A stretch of DNA of 64,000 nt from Desulfobacterales bacterium (GTDB lineage: Bacteria > Desulfobacterota > Desulfobacteria > Desulfobacterales > UBA11574), in NCBI GenBank assembly GCA_022340885.1, contig JAJDND010000020.1:17278-81277 (forward strand). Direction: 5' to 3'. The stretch's first letter is position 1; the number at the start of each line of letters is the position of its first letter. Under the pieces are notes generated by a model. It was not told where the DNA came from and did no database searches. It saw nothing but the letters and a program-made list of their open reading frames with translations. Below are positions 49,201 to 59,455 of the stretch, one piece after another. A program made the position numbers and the translations under genes.

Positions 49201-51845
49201 CGGATTTCTCCTGTTTCTCCATTCATATGTAACAGAGAGGCTTCGGGGATGCGTCTTGTCGCATCTCTGACACCCACAATCGTCGGAATCCCCAGCTCCC
49301 GTCCGATTATGGCAGTATGTGATAAAATACTGCCACGTTCAACAATCAATCCCTTTGCCCGCATCATCAGAAAAACCCATCCCGGATCCGTCATTTCCGC
49401 AATGATGATGTCACCGTTTATCTCTAAATCGGCATCCGGCTTTCTTACGATTTTCGCTCGTCCCGAAACCCGTCCCGGAGAGCAGGCGGTACCCCGAAGG
49501 TTAGCCGCTTTTTCAACGGGCATTGTCTGAAAATCATGATCCTCCTGAATTATCTCTGTATTTATTCCCCGGGTTGTAATACGACTGGGAGGCGTCGAAG
49601 ATCGACCTTGCCGCCGATAACGCTCTTTACGGATGCGAACACTATGCTTGAGATCGAGATCAATAGACGATCTGTTGATCACCGGAAAAATTTCATCCAG
49701 CGCGAGATAAAAAATATCCTCCGGGTGCTCCAGAAGGCCGATCCTGGAAAAAGATCGGCCCATGGAAAGAAAAATTTTTTTCACCAGACCATAGGCTCGG
49801 GTGCGCGCAAACCGCATGTTTTCCCTGTGAACAACACCGTCTCGGATGACACTCAAAAGATATCGAAGGAGACAGCTCGTCGATCGGCTCTCATTGGCCA
49901 ACCGTGGACTTTCTGTCTCGTCCGTCCGACAATTCATGTCTTCGATGTTCTTTAAGTTCATACTCTTATCACATAGAAGGGTCTGCCGAATCACCTGAAT
50001 CAGAATGGTCGGATCATCACGCATCGATTTAGTCTCGAGTTTCAGCTCATGGAGGCTTCTGTCGCCGTATTTTTGAATATGGTTTAAAAACATACCATAG
50101 ATGTCGCTATACTCCGAATTTTCACGAAGAGCCCTGAGAATCTCATCATCATCAAGGTTAAAAAGTGTCTGCAGACCTGAACAGCGTCGTATCTCGTTGC
50201 AGATATTCAAAACAGACCGGACCGGCTTTAAACTCTCCATATCGTCTGCGTGAGACAGAAGGTAATGGAAATGATTTTTCGCCCGAGTGGATCGCCCTGA
50301 TTTGTTGAGAAGCCGATTCATAAGTTCATAGGAGAAGATCAGAAAGATATCATTTTCGATGGTAATCGGCCAGATGCGGAACAATTCAATTTCCAACCCC
50401 TTAAAAATGATATACAATGCTTTGGCTGAACAGGCATCGAAATCGATTGCGGCAAAGTCCTTGTAAATTTTTTCGAATCTTCGATAAAAATGGCGCCGGT
50501 AAAAATCTTTAAAAATGAATCTCAAAAAAAGAGTGGCATAAGAAACGTAAGATGATGGAACCGATTGAGTAACAACGGTCGTATCGTCTTCAATTCCCAA
50601 TATTCGATTGCAGGCAGTTTTGTCCTTTGCGAAAGCTGGACTAAAGGAAACCATACTATACCAGTTGGTCAGATTGTAATAAATTCTGCCGTCAATGTAC
50701 CCGATAAGGGCTTCAAAAATGGATGAACAGTTCTCAATGCGCCTGCGGTTCAGCGTAAGTCGAACCATCGTTCTTTTCATGACATTATCGTAAACATGTC
50801 GTGCAAACGAATATGTCAGCGGTGTAGTAACACCCGGGTAACTTTCAACGATGTTGGAATTATCCCATACAGTGATGTCTCCTGTATCTTTTGTTTTAAA
50901 TGTGATTGGTCGCGTCTGCAACAAGGAAAGCATACCGGTTGCATCGAATGCCCATTCGATATCCTGAGGCTCGCTGAAATTGGACGCAATGGTTTTTGTC
51001 ATAAGAAATAAAGTTTGAATCTCGTCAGAATTCAGTATCGGAGTTTCGGACGCTTTGATAGCGGTGAGTTCCGAGCCGTTATGTGAATTTTCCGACATCC
51101 ACATCTTGAATTTTTTAATATTTATTTGGGATCTCGAGACCTCACCCGTTTTCGGATTTATCCAGTAGGTATCCGTCTCAACCATGCCGGATACCACACC
51201 CTCACCAGTTCCATATCCGCAGGTAATCACATAATTGGAAGTGTTTGAAACCGGGTCTCGTGTAAATATAACGCCGGACTTTTCGCTGGCGGTCATTTCT
51301 TGAACGATCACGGCGACATGAAGAGGCAAGATGGGTATCTTCAGAGCACGACGATAGATAATTGCCCTTTTGGAAAGCGCACTCGCCGCGCATTGTACGA
51401 TTCTATCCATCAATGCCTCTCTTTTTACAAAAAGATAAGACTCTAAAATGCCGGCAAAAGAAGCATTTTCGGAATCTTCAGCGATTGCGGACGAACGCAC
51501 CGCAAAATGAGAAATGTTATTCAAATTTGCATCCAGGTGTTTTCGAACGATCGCATCCAGTGCTTGTCTTGCGGGTACGATAAGTTTTTCTAAAAAAATT
51601 TCTTTGATTATATTCTGGTCATGTTCCTGTAATATTTTTTTCAAATCGATGCGGTGCTGTTCCATTAAATTCGAGAACGCATTGTGTGGAATGACAAACC
51701 AGTGTGGAACTCGCAATCCAAGCTTTGAAAGCTGCCAGAGGTTTGCAGCTTTGTTCCCTACCTGTCCGGGATCAGGGGCGTACGGATCTGAACTCGAATA
51801 AATAACCGCGGCCCGAATCTTTGTCGGATTTGAATTCGGCAACAT
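49191..51845 (-). CDS. Rph/PEP-synthase-like dikinase (ATP-grasp + central domain + C-terminal swivelling His domain)
   Basis: 884 aa; VGNKAANLWQLSKLGLRVP, VRSSAIAEDSENASFAGILESYL, QDIEWAFDATGMLSLLQTRPIT, terminal ERGSILSHTAIIGRELGIPTIVGV; ORF ends at the His domain, no C-terminal PEP/pyruvate barrel. Confidence 0.82.
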   Translation of the reverse strand: MLPNSNPTKIRAAVIYSSSDPYAPDPGQVGNKAANLWQLSKLGLRVPHWFVIPHNAFSNLMEQHRIDLKKILQEHDQNIIKEIFLEKLIVPARQALDAIVRKHLDANLNNISHFAVRSSAIAEDSENASFAGILESYLFVKREALMDRIVQCAASALSKRAIIYRRALKIPILPLHVAVIVQEMTASEKSGVIFTRDPVSNTSNYVITCGYGTGEGVVSGMVETDTYWINPKTGEVSRSQINIKKFKMWMSENSHNGSELTAIKASETPILNSDEIQTLFLMTKTIASNFSEPQDIEWAFDATGMLSLLQTRPITFKTKDTGDITVWDNSNIVESYPGVTTPLTYSFARHVYDNVMKRTMVRLTLNRRRIENCSSIFEALIGYIDGRIYYNLTNWYSMVSFSPAFAKDKTACNRILGIEDDTTVVTQSVPSSYVSYATLFLRFIFKDFYRRHFYRRFEKIYKDFAAIDFDACSAKALYIIFKGLEIELFRIWPITIENDIFLIFSYELMNRLLNKSGRSTRAKNHFHYLLSHADDMESLKPVRSVLNICNEIRRCSGLQTLFNLDDDEILRALRENSEYSDIYGMFLNHIQKYGDRSLHELKLETKSMRDDPTILIQVIRQTLLCDKSMNLKNIEDMNCRTDETESPRLANESRSTSCLLRYLLSVIRDGVVHRENMRFARTRAYGLVKKIFLSMGRSFSRIGLLEHPEDIFYLALDEIFPVINRSSIDLDLKHSVRIRKERYRRQGRSSTPPSRITTRGINTEIIQEDHDFQTMPVEKAANLRGTACSPGRVSGRAKIVRKPDADLEINGDIIIAEMTDPGWVFLMMRAKGLIVERGSILSHTAIIGRELGIPTIVGVRDATRRIPEASLLHMNGETGEIRWQ

Positions 51846-51870
51846 TTATTTCTCCTTCCGTTTTTGCTTT

Positions 51871-52986
51871 TCACTGAATCGGATTGATTTCATAGAGTTC
51901 AAGGTTCGTGTATCCCATGGCCCGGTTTTGCTGAAGTAATTTCGAAGCGAAATCTTTCTTCCGTTTAAAAGCGGTCAATGTATCAGGTGCCACACGATGA
52001 TTTAACAGATTATAATAAGACAATCTTGCATTCGGGCACGCCTTTTTCGATATCTCGTAAAGAAGCGCGATAAAGCTGTCATCTTCGACCCAATCAAAAA
52101 TATTGGATAAATTAAACTTTGAAAAAGTGTTGCATTCGCATCGGTCAAGAAATGATTCGATTTCCTCGTTTACGATGGTGATACGATCGACTCTTCTGCG
52201 GATTATGTCGAAATTGTTTTTCTGAAGATAGGGTGGCATGCAATCCTCACTCGGATAGGACTTGGTCAAGACCCAATGTACAAAATAGTTTTTCCAAATC
52301 GGAAGGTTTCTCAAAACATGATCGGCCTGCTTTCGAATAAGAGGGCCAAAACGAAGCTCCTGAACCAACCGGAAATGGGATGGGTCCATATAGCGGCTCA
52401 TAATCGTTCTGCAAAAGAAAAAATTGAAAATCAATCGCCACCTACGGGAATTCCAAACTTGATCAAAGAAGCGTTTTTGTGTGAAAAGCGCTTTGTGTTT
52501 CAATAGGGCTTCAACCTTCTTCGAACCCAAAAAAATTCGAAGCAATTTGCCGAAATGAAAGAAATAACGATCTTGCGTTCCTTGTAAAAGGACTCCATTT
52601 TTAATTAAAGTACGATGTTGAGACCAGTAAGTGCGTGCGGACAAAGTGAGGCAGCGTTCAAGTTTTTTGAATAAATGAAGGCGATCATTGCAAGGATGTA
52701 CTCCCAGAAAAGATAGCATTTCAGAATATTCCAGCTTCCTGAAGCAAGCAAGTTTCAATTCAAGCAAAAAATTTTGAATGACATTCAGGTCGATGCTCAC
52801 GACACAAAGGGGGTCGTCCAGAAGAAAACCGATACTCAGATCCCCACCAGAAGTAATAGATAGAACATTGTCCTGAGCGGACACGGCCAGGGCACGCTTC
52901 AGTACGAGAGGATCTTCCCAGCAGGTGCTATACCCGATTTTCGAAAAAAATTCGGCCGAAGCCACTTTACTTCTTTTGATTTTCAC
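51871..52986 (-). CDS. BtaA-like (DUF3419) SAM-dependent 3-amino-3-carboxypropyl transferase
   Basis: 371 aa; FFSKIGYSTCWEDPLVLKRAL, VLSITSGGDLSIGFLLDDPLCVVSIDLNVIQNFLLELKLAC, SNIFDWVEDDSF. Confidence 0.78.
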   Translation of the reverse strand: MKIKRSKVASAEFFSKIGYSTCWEDPLVLKRALAVSAQDNVLSITSGGDLSIGFLLDDPLCVVSIDLNVIQNFLLELKLACFRKLEYSEMLSFLGVHPCNDRLHLFKKLERCLTLSARTYWSQHRTLIKNGVLLQGTQDRYFFHFGKLLRIFLGSKKVEALLKHKALFTQKRFFDQVWNSRRWRLIFNFFFCRTIMSRYMDPSHFRLVQELRFGPLIRKQADHVLRNLPIWKNYFVHWVLTKSYPSEDCMPPYLQKNNFDIIRRRVDRITIVNEEIESFLDRCECNTFSKFNLSNIFDWVEDDSFIALLYEISKKACPNARLSYYNLLNHRVAPDTLTAFKRKKDFASKLLQQNRAMGYTNLELYEINPIQ

Positions 52987-53939
52987 AAGCTTACAATCCT
53001 TATTGTTACTAAAAGCGATTGAATAGTTACAATGAATATTTCTGTGGTGGTTTTCAGACCGAACAGAACGGGCTGTTTATTGTAAAAGCTTACATAGGTC
53101 ATTACCATGAAGAGATATACTGCTATCATGTAGAGCAAGATGAATCCGATGACCATGTCGAAATAGAGATAAGTTACGGCAGCTATCGATGCGCCGCTGA
53201 GAACAATCGGAATCACCATCGATAAACGAAATCCCAAAACTTTGGAATAGGTCTGGTACGCGGTTTCGTCCTCTGGACGCCTTATTTTCCGAGCGATTTC
53301 CCAGGACAGCGAAGACCATAAGAAGACTGTTCCAAGAAACAGAACCTGTCCGTTGGGAATCGCCGCTCTCATGTTGTTTTTGTAAATAGAAACGACATAC
53401 AGAAAAAACAGATAAGAGATCGGGTTGTGAGTCAACAGGGCCGTCAGGATGTTTTTGGAAATAAGCTCTTTCAAGAAAAAGTATTTATACATGAAACAGG
53501 CATAGCCGAATGTTGAAAGGAAAATGAAGGTCGAATGAGTAAAAAACAAGTTCAAAATAAAAAGAAACGCTACAATGAGTCCACCTAAAATTTTGAGATC
53601 CGCAATGTGCACGTCGCCTCTGGAGACCGATCTATCCGGAAAATGCACAGGGTCGGTTTCACGGTCTTTCAGTTCGTCCATAATCCTGAGCAATAGCAGA
53701 AACAGTGGAATTGTAACTGCGCCTGAAAAAAGTACGATCTCTGACGGAAAGAACCTTCCATGGTCGGAAAGACTGAGAAGGTCGATCCCGCACCATGCGC
53801 TCATAAAAAAAAGCAGTCCGAATACAATATTGCACGGCGGATACATCTCAGAAAGATAAATACGGATTCGTGCCAAAAAAAATCTTGCGGAATCAGCACC
53901 AATTTGATTCGTTGTATTGTTATGCATATTTTTTTTCAT
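52983..53939 (-). CDS. UbiA-family prenyltransferase-like membrane protein
   Basis: 318 aa polytopic; LRIMDELKDRETDPVHFPDRSVSRGDV acidic motif plus EIARKIRRPEDE second motif; overlaps BtaA-like gene by 4 nt. Confidence 0.75.
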   Translation of the reverse strand: MKKNMHNNTTNQIGADSARFFLARIRIYLSEMYPPCNIVFGLLFFMSAWCGIDLLSLSDHGRFFPSEIVLFSGAVTIPLFLLLLRIMDELKDRETDPVHFPDRSVSRGDVHIADLKILGGLIVAFLFILNLFFTHSTFIFLSTFGYACFMYKYFFLKELISKNILTALLTHNPISYLFFLYVVSIYKNNMRAAIPNGQVLFLGTVFLWSSLSWEIARKIRRPEDETAYQTYSKVLGFRLSMVIPIVLSGASIAAVTYLYFDMVIGFILLYMIAVYLFMVMTYVSFYNKQPVLFGLKTTTEIFIVTIQSLLVTIRIVSL

Positions 53940-53945
53940 TCAAAT

Positions 53946-56903
53946 TTATAAAACGATACTTGTTTTCAGAGGTCCTAATTCAAAACCATGGTACTTTCCC
54001 AACAGATCAATCAACTCAATGTCTTTAATCTCTAAACTTCCAATGGAAAAATTTTCCCGGATTCCAGACAGACCGAGCAGCATTGTCTCGGCCATACAGG
54101 CAAAAACCTGACCGCTCGGCAAGGGGTAAGCCGGTATCTTTATTGCTTCCCGGTTGGGAAGTTTCACAATCCCTCCTGTGAAATACATTACGTCTTTTCT
54201 TCTTTGAATGAGCGAGGGATCCGTGGCGGATGGAACGGAGACATCGCATATAATGGCGTTTTTTTTCACCAAACCTTCTCGAATGATCTTTTCGTGAGAA
54301 TTCGACACAGCCACAATGACATCTGAACGGGCAATGGACTCGATGTCGGTCGAGACTGAAATCATATCATTGATCATGTTTTTCTTTTTAATGCCGATGG
54401 CCTCCCAAGCTGCTTTCGGATCCGTATTTTCATCGACAAGTATTTTAACGAGCGGGTTTTTTGACAACCCTTCTACAACTCCCGTCGTTGCACCCGAAGC
54501 AGAGCGGCCTTCAGACAATATCCGGTATGCATTTTGAAAAATCTGAAACCGAATATTTTCCAGACGTTCGAGAGATCCGGAATTTGAGGATCCAATGAGA
54601 TTAATTTTTGAGACATAATTCGAGATCATTAAAGAATAGGAAGCCCCAATGTTCCCTGCAGCCCCAACTAAAGACAATGAAATATGAGAGGGGTCCAGAC
54701 CCCTCATGAATACCGCTTTCATGATGGCCCTGACGGCTATCGCTACTGTATTGGAATTGCCGGTTGTAATCGTGAGCCCGGGATTCCTGATTGATAGTCC
54801 GTTATTGCTGATGATGGATGTGTACTGCCCCAGTCCGACTACTTCGCATCCCATTTCGTATGCCGCCCGGACGGCGTCTTCGACCATATCGAGAGCCGGT
54901 GAACTGCATGGTTTTTTCAAAAATTCTACCATGTGACGAGAAGTTACGGGAACAAGGATGATATTGAAATTTATTTTCTTACCGGAGCCGGATGTAATAT
55001 CTGTAGAACCGACATGCATCGGTTTTGCAAAGGACATCATATTTCGTATAAATCTGTCTTGACGCATGGGGGAAGCCACGTCAAACGAAGGGTCAACGGC
55101 TTTTAATTGATTTTCATGAACATAGTGAACGAGAAAACCGACTTTGGGAATAGATTTTTCGTTCCCATGTATTTTTATGTCTCTTGATTTCGGCTTTTTA
55201 TGATGTTTTGAAATACCGCCAACATCCGTGACGAACCGGAGAAGTTCAAGGGCACGCTTTTTCGACAACACTTCACACAATTGTTCAAATGCATCAAAAA
55301 CTTTGTCAAGATCTCCGTATGAAATATATGCCGACGGCTCAAGGCGAAGCACACAGGGAGCGCTCAAGGTAGGGAAAACTCTCAGGTTATGACGGTGGAA
55401 AAGATAGCCCGAAGCGAAGTATCCAAGCCAGCCAGCCTTGTCGATCTCGCTTATAATCAATGAATCTGAATTTTCTTGAGACGCGAGCACAACGCCCATC
55501 ATGAGACCTTTTCCACGGACTGTATCAATGACACCGGGATATTTCTCAATTAATTGTGTAAGCCCCCTTTTAAGGTAAGACCCCTTTTCCTTTGCCATTT
55601 TCAAGATATGGTCCCTCTCCAACACATCGAGGACCCTGTTCCCGACAGCCGATGAGATAGCATCTTCCGCAAAAGTGGAGGCGTGAAGGAGCGAAAATTC
55701 ATTTTGGTATCGATCCCGGTCGACCAGCACTGCCGAAATCTTTGCGATACCCCCACCGAGTGATTTTGAAAGTAAATAGACATCCCCGACGACGCCGGCG
55801 TATTCCGATGCGAAAAACTTTCCGGTCCTTCCAATTCCAGACTGGATTTCATCAAAAATCATCGGAATCCCATATTCGTCACAGACTCTCCTGCACTCTT
55901 TCAAGAAGTTTTTTCCGATCTGTATGATTCCCCCTTCTCCTTGAATGGGTTCCACAAAGAACGCCGCTATGTTGCTAATGTATTTTTGTTCAATTTCCAG
56001 ACCTGCGTTTTCAGTCCACTTCACAGCGTAATAATGTTGCAACGATTTCTTGAAAGTCGTTTCAATTTCTTTTTTGTCTAAAGAATCCGTAAAATGTGAT
56101 TTCTGAAGGAGTCCGGAAAAAGGTCGGCGATAATCCACATTATAGGTCAATGATAAAGATCCGACGCTTTTTCCGTGAAAAGCGCCTCTCAGTGCGATGT
56201 AAACCGGAGACCGACTAAAAACATTTAAATTATGGCGCTCGATCATGTGTAGACATTCTTCCAATGAATCAGGAATAATCTCTCCTCTGAAGAGATTCGT
56301 GTGATGAAATACATCTGGGGCTACTATATAGTGTTTATCATGAAGTATTTTCTTTGTGTCCGAGAACTTACGATTCAAATTTTTCTTCAATTTGTCTATT
56401 TTCTTTATTCGCTCTAACTCGGAATGTTTCATGGCTGTGTCCACGGCATCAGCACCCGAATTGCCGAATATGCAGACATAGGACTTGCCGCTGATGCTCG
56501 AGAGTCTCTTGGACAGGCGCTTACCCAGAAGCCCGGATTCGGCACGAACCGAACCCTGGACAAGATTCGGTCGATGGTGTTTTATATTGTCCAAGAGGGC
56601 CGCTATAATGTCCGGATGATTGTGTCCCAAAAGGCACGCTCCGAACCCGCCCACCAGGTCCAGAATTTCGACTTCTTTGCCAGAACGGTCTGTGTAGTAA
56701 AGATGGTCCAAAAGTCCCTTGTTGTAGACCACGTCCAAACCGAGAAGCCCCAGTTGGTTTTTCAATGCGGGTTTTGTGAAATGAAAATACGAATCGACTA
56801 TCGATTCAGGATTCTTGGAATAAAAACCGTTTTCGAGCGGCAACCTGTCTGTACCTGAAAAAAAATTTGTACGGGTTGTTTTTGGAAAATCAAGTGTCAG
56901 CAT
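53946..56903 (-). CDS. Class-III PLP aminotransferase fused to AAR-like long-chain acyl thioester reductase domain
   Basis: 985 aa; N-terminal FVEPIQGEGGIIQI, FDEIQSGIGRTGKFFASE, LLSKSLGGG; C-terminal GLGQYTSIISNNG, TTGNSNTVAIAV, LVGAAGNIGASYS, YFTGGIVKLPN, QVFACMAETMLLGLSGIRENFSIGSLEIKDIELIDLLGKYHGFELGPL. Confidence 0.82.
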   Translation of the reverse strand: MLTLDFPKTTRTNFFSGTDRLPLENGFYSKNPESIVDSYFHFTKPALKNQLGLLGLDVVYNKGLLDHLYYTDRSGKEVEILDLVGGFGACLLGHNHPDIIAALLDNIKHHRPNLVQGSVRAESGLLGKRLSKRLSSISGKSYVCIFGNSGADAVDTAMKHSELERIKKIDKLKKNLNRKFSDTKKILHDKHYIVAPDVFHHTNLFRGEIIPDSLEECLHMIERHNLNVFSRSPVYIALRGAFHGKSVGSLSLTYNVDYRRPFSGLLQKSHFTDSLDKKEIETTFKKSLQHYYAVKWTENAGLEIEQKYISNIAAFFVEPIQGEGGIIQIGKNFLKECRRVCDEYGIPMIFDEIQSGIGRTGKFFASEYAGVVGDVYLLSKSLGGGIAKISAVLVDRDRYQNEFSLLHASTFAEDAISSAVGNRVLDVLERDHILKMAKEKGSYLKRGLTQLIEKYPGVIDTVRGKGLMMGVVLASQENSDSLIISEIDKAGWLGYFASGYLFHRHNLRVFPTLSAPCVLRLEPSAYISYGDLDKVFDAFEQLCEVLSKKRALELLRFVTDVGGISKHHKKPKSRDIKIHGNEKSIPKVGFLVHYVHENQLKAVDPSFDVASPMRQDRFIRNMMSFAKPMHVGSTDITSGSGKKINFNIILVPVTSRHMVEFLKKPCSSPALDMVEDAVRAAYEMGCEVVGLGQYTSIISNNGLSIRNPGLTITTGNSNTVAIAVRAIMKAVFMRGLDPSHISLSLVGAAGNIGASYSLMISNYVSKINLIGSSNSGSLERLENIRFQIFQNAYRILSEGRSASGATTGVVEGLSKNPLVKILVDENTDPKAAWEAIGIKKKNMINDMISVSTDIESIARSDVIVAVSNSHEKIIREGLVKKNAIICDVSVPSATDPSLIQRRKDVMYFTGGIVKLPNREAIKIPAYPLPSGQVFACMAETMLLGLSGIRENFSIGSLEIKDIELIDLLGKYHGFELGPLKTSIVL

Positions 56904-59455
56904 AAAATCTGAACCTCCCCTTTACTTCCGTCAATCATAACTCTTTGCCCATCCACCAGATTATCTGTTGCTCTTTGGACCGCTAAAACCGCAGGAATTC
57001 CATATTCTCGGGCAATTACAGCGGCATGGGACAGTATACCCCCTGTTTCGGTTATCACACCTGATATCAATGGGAACAAAGGGGTCCAGCCCGGATCGGT
57101 GAATCGCGTGACCAGTATATCTCCTGCCCGAAGTTTATCGGCCTCGCTGATGTCATGAATTACCCGAACCACGCCTTTCGTCTCTCCGGACGAACAGGGG
57201 ATGCCCTTGTATTTTTCACGCGTAACGAAACTATTTTCAGTTCGTTCATACCGATAATGCCACCGCCGGCCGATTTCGTTGGGATTTTCAAAGTGACGAA
57301 AGGACAACATATATGTTTTATTGGCTCTGATACGCCGTCGTATCGATTCTAAATCAGGGCTTTTGTCTCTCATAAGGTCGATAACTTCCGGGTAGGAAAG
57401 GTAGAAAACATCGGTCTCTTTATCCAAAATTTTTCTTTGCATCATTCTGCGTCCGACTTCCAGAGACACACTGCGTATAAGATTGTATGCCTGCGTTGAC
57501 CAATCTCGAACTTCTTCTTTGTACCAGGTGTGTAACCGGACATTATTTAGTTTCTTCATGAAGCGCATTCTCTGGATACTTCTAAATCCTGAAAAGAATC
57601 GACGCGACTTATCAAGTTCATTTTCGTAAATGCTTCGGTTGCTTGAGACATGGGCTTGCGGGTTATTCTCATCCTCAAGTCTGATATATGCCTGAAGTGT
57701 TTCAATAATAAATGTTGGATCTTCAGACCACCGAGGCATCCTGAGGTCCAATTCCCGGGTACTGTGATGACCGTATTTTTTGATAAAATTTTTCAATGTT
57801 TTCCCAAGGATCGGGTGGGCAAAAATTTTATCGATCTCTCCGGTTTCTAAAATACATATGGTTTTTGGATCTTCCCGAACATAACGGCTGATTTCCCACA
57901 GCTTAAATAATGGAAGGACGGGTTTGAGGGGTCGTAAGGCTGTAATCAGCGGTAAATATCGAAAACCGGCTCCTTCTTTGTTTGCTTTGTCGAAGACGGC
58001 CTTGAACTCCAGTCGGGCGTTTGCCGTGTTAAAAATGGTTTTAAAGTAAGCTGTCTCCAATTCAAAGTGGCGATGGCAAACAAGATCTACGAATAACGCT
58101 TCCAAGTCTTCTTCTGTCATTTTTGAAAGGTTTTTCGCCTTGATCAATTTCAAATAGCGTTTAAATTGCATGACGGCTTTTTGTGTTTTCATGTGTTGAT
58201 CATAATACGTCCTTTTTAGCGCCACCATTACAGGAATTGCCTGCAGTGCACCCATTAAACTGAAAGGCGTGACCACGCCATGAGTTTCATAGGTTATTTC
58301 TATTCCTAGATCTTGATCGAAATTTCGTTCATTAAATCCGGGCATTCTTGCAAGCGCCTTTTTTACAGCACCTACGTTCCAATAAGGACGTCCAAAATAA
58401 ACTTTAGACCAACAAGTTTTATCGTTTCTTGGAATTAGGCGGATCTCTTTTAGATAAGTGTTCATTGCAGATTCGAACACGCGCTTATAGAGGGACCACA
58501 TGAAAGGCGCCACCACCTCTGAAGAAACGCCTCCATCCCGAAAATCCGCAGTGGTCCATTCTCCGTCTATTCCCTGGTATCCCATGGCCGTAATCGGACG
58601 GGTCTGCAGGATATATACGCTTCGATCCGCAACCGCCCATTCAATATCCTGTGGACAACCATACATCGTCTGTATTCTCATCGCCATGCGGACCAGATCC
58701 CAGAGAATTTCTTCATCAAAAAAAAGGGGTGTCCTCTGTTTGTTTTGTATGTTTTTAAAAGCCATACATTTATCGGGTCCGTTTAAAACTCCCATCCGAC
58801 CTCCTGAAATATCTTGCGATACGATTTTCTCCGAGAAACCGTTAATCAGATAGCGATACGGCTGAACCTTACCGGCAACCAGGGATTCGCCAAGCCCTTT
58901 TACAGCCTCCACTACCAGCTCATGATCATTGCCGGTGACTGGGTTCACAGTGAACAGCACGCCCGAGACATCCGGTTGAATTTGTTTCTGGACTAAAACT
59001 GAAAGATTCAATGTATCCCCTGAAATTTTATTTCTTCTTGCATATTCCTGGACCTGTTTTGAAAATTGGGAATTAAAGCAGGATTCGATCGCATTAAAAA
59101 GGTCGTTTTCTCTCCCAACGTTGAGAACCGTACCGTATTGTCCGGCAAACGATTTTTTTTCCCGATCCTCTTCAGCTGCAGAGGACCGCACGGCCACAAG
59201 TCTACCAAGCATACGAAATCCAGACAGAATCTCATCAGTGATCTGCTCATAAAGAACGTTTTCATCCATCGCGCTTTTTGATCCCGATCCTTTCTTGGAA
59301 TCCAACCCTTTTGAGATGATTTTCCGACAAGTTGAATGGGTTATTACAAACCCATTGGGGACCGGAAAGTTCGCTTTTTTCAGGCGAGATAGCTCAAAGG
59401 CTTTTCTGCCAACTTCTTGGCTGTCATTTATCTTTATTTCTTCGAACCACTTCAT
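56897..59455 (-). CDS. Second Rph/PEP-synthase-like dikinase
   Basis: Likely start MKWFEEIKIND at 59455 (GAGG upstream; listed ORF starts at 59557); VGRKAFELSRLKKANFPVPNGFVI, VRSSAAEEDREKKSFAGQYGT, terminal TGGILSHAAVIAREYGIPAVLAV. Confidence 0.82.
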   Translation of the reverse strand: MKWFEEIKINDSQEVGRKAFELSRLKKANFPVPNGFVITHSTCRKIISKGLDSKKGSGSKSAMDENVLYEQITDEILSGFRMLGRLVAVRSSAAEEDREKKSFAGQYGTVLNVGRENDLFNAIESCFNSQFSKQVQEYARRNKISGDTLNLSVLVQKQIQPDVSGVLFTVNPVTGNDHELVVEAVKGLGESLVAGKVQPYRYLINGFSEKIVSQDISGGRMGVLNGPDKCMAFKNIQNKQRTPLFFDEEILWDLVRMAMRIQTMYGCPQDIEWAVADRSVYILQTRPITAMGYQGIDGEWTTADFRDGGVSSEVVAPFMWSLYKRVFESAMNTYLKEIRLIPRNDKTCWSKVYFGRPYWNVGAVKKALARMPGFNERNFDQDLGIEITYETHGVVTPFSLMGALQAIPVMVALKRTYYDQHMKTQKAVMQFKRYLKLIKAKNLSKMTEEDLEALFVDLVCHRHFELETAYFKTIFNTANARLEFKAVFDKANKEGAGFRYLPLITALRPLKPVLPLFKLWEISRYVREDPKTICILETGEIDKIFAHPILGKTLKNFIKKYGHHSTRELDLRMPRWSEDPTFIIETLQAYIRLEDENNPQAHVSSNRSIYENELDKSRRFFSGFRSIQRMRFMKKLNNVRLHTWYKEEVRDWSTQAYNLIRSVSLEVGRRMMQRKILDKETDVFYLSYPEVIDLMRDKSPDLESIRRRIRANKTYMLSFRHFENPNEIGRRWHYRYERTENSFVTREKYKGIPCSSGETKGVVRVIHDISEADKLRAGDILVTRFTDPGWTPLFPLISGVITETGGILSHAAVIAREYGIPAVLAVQRATDNLVDGQRVMIDGSKGEVQILC

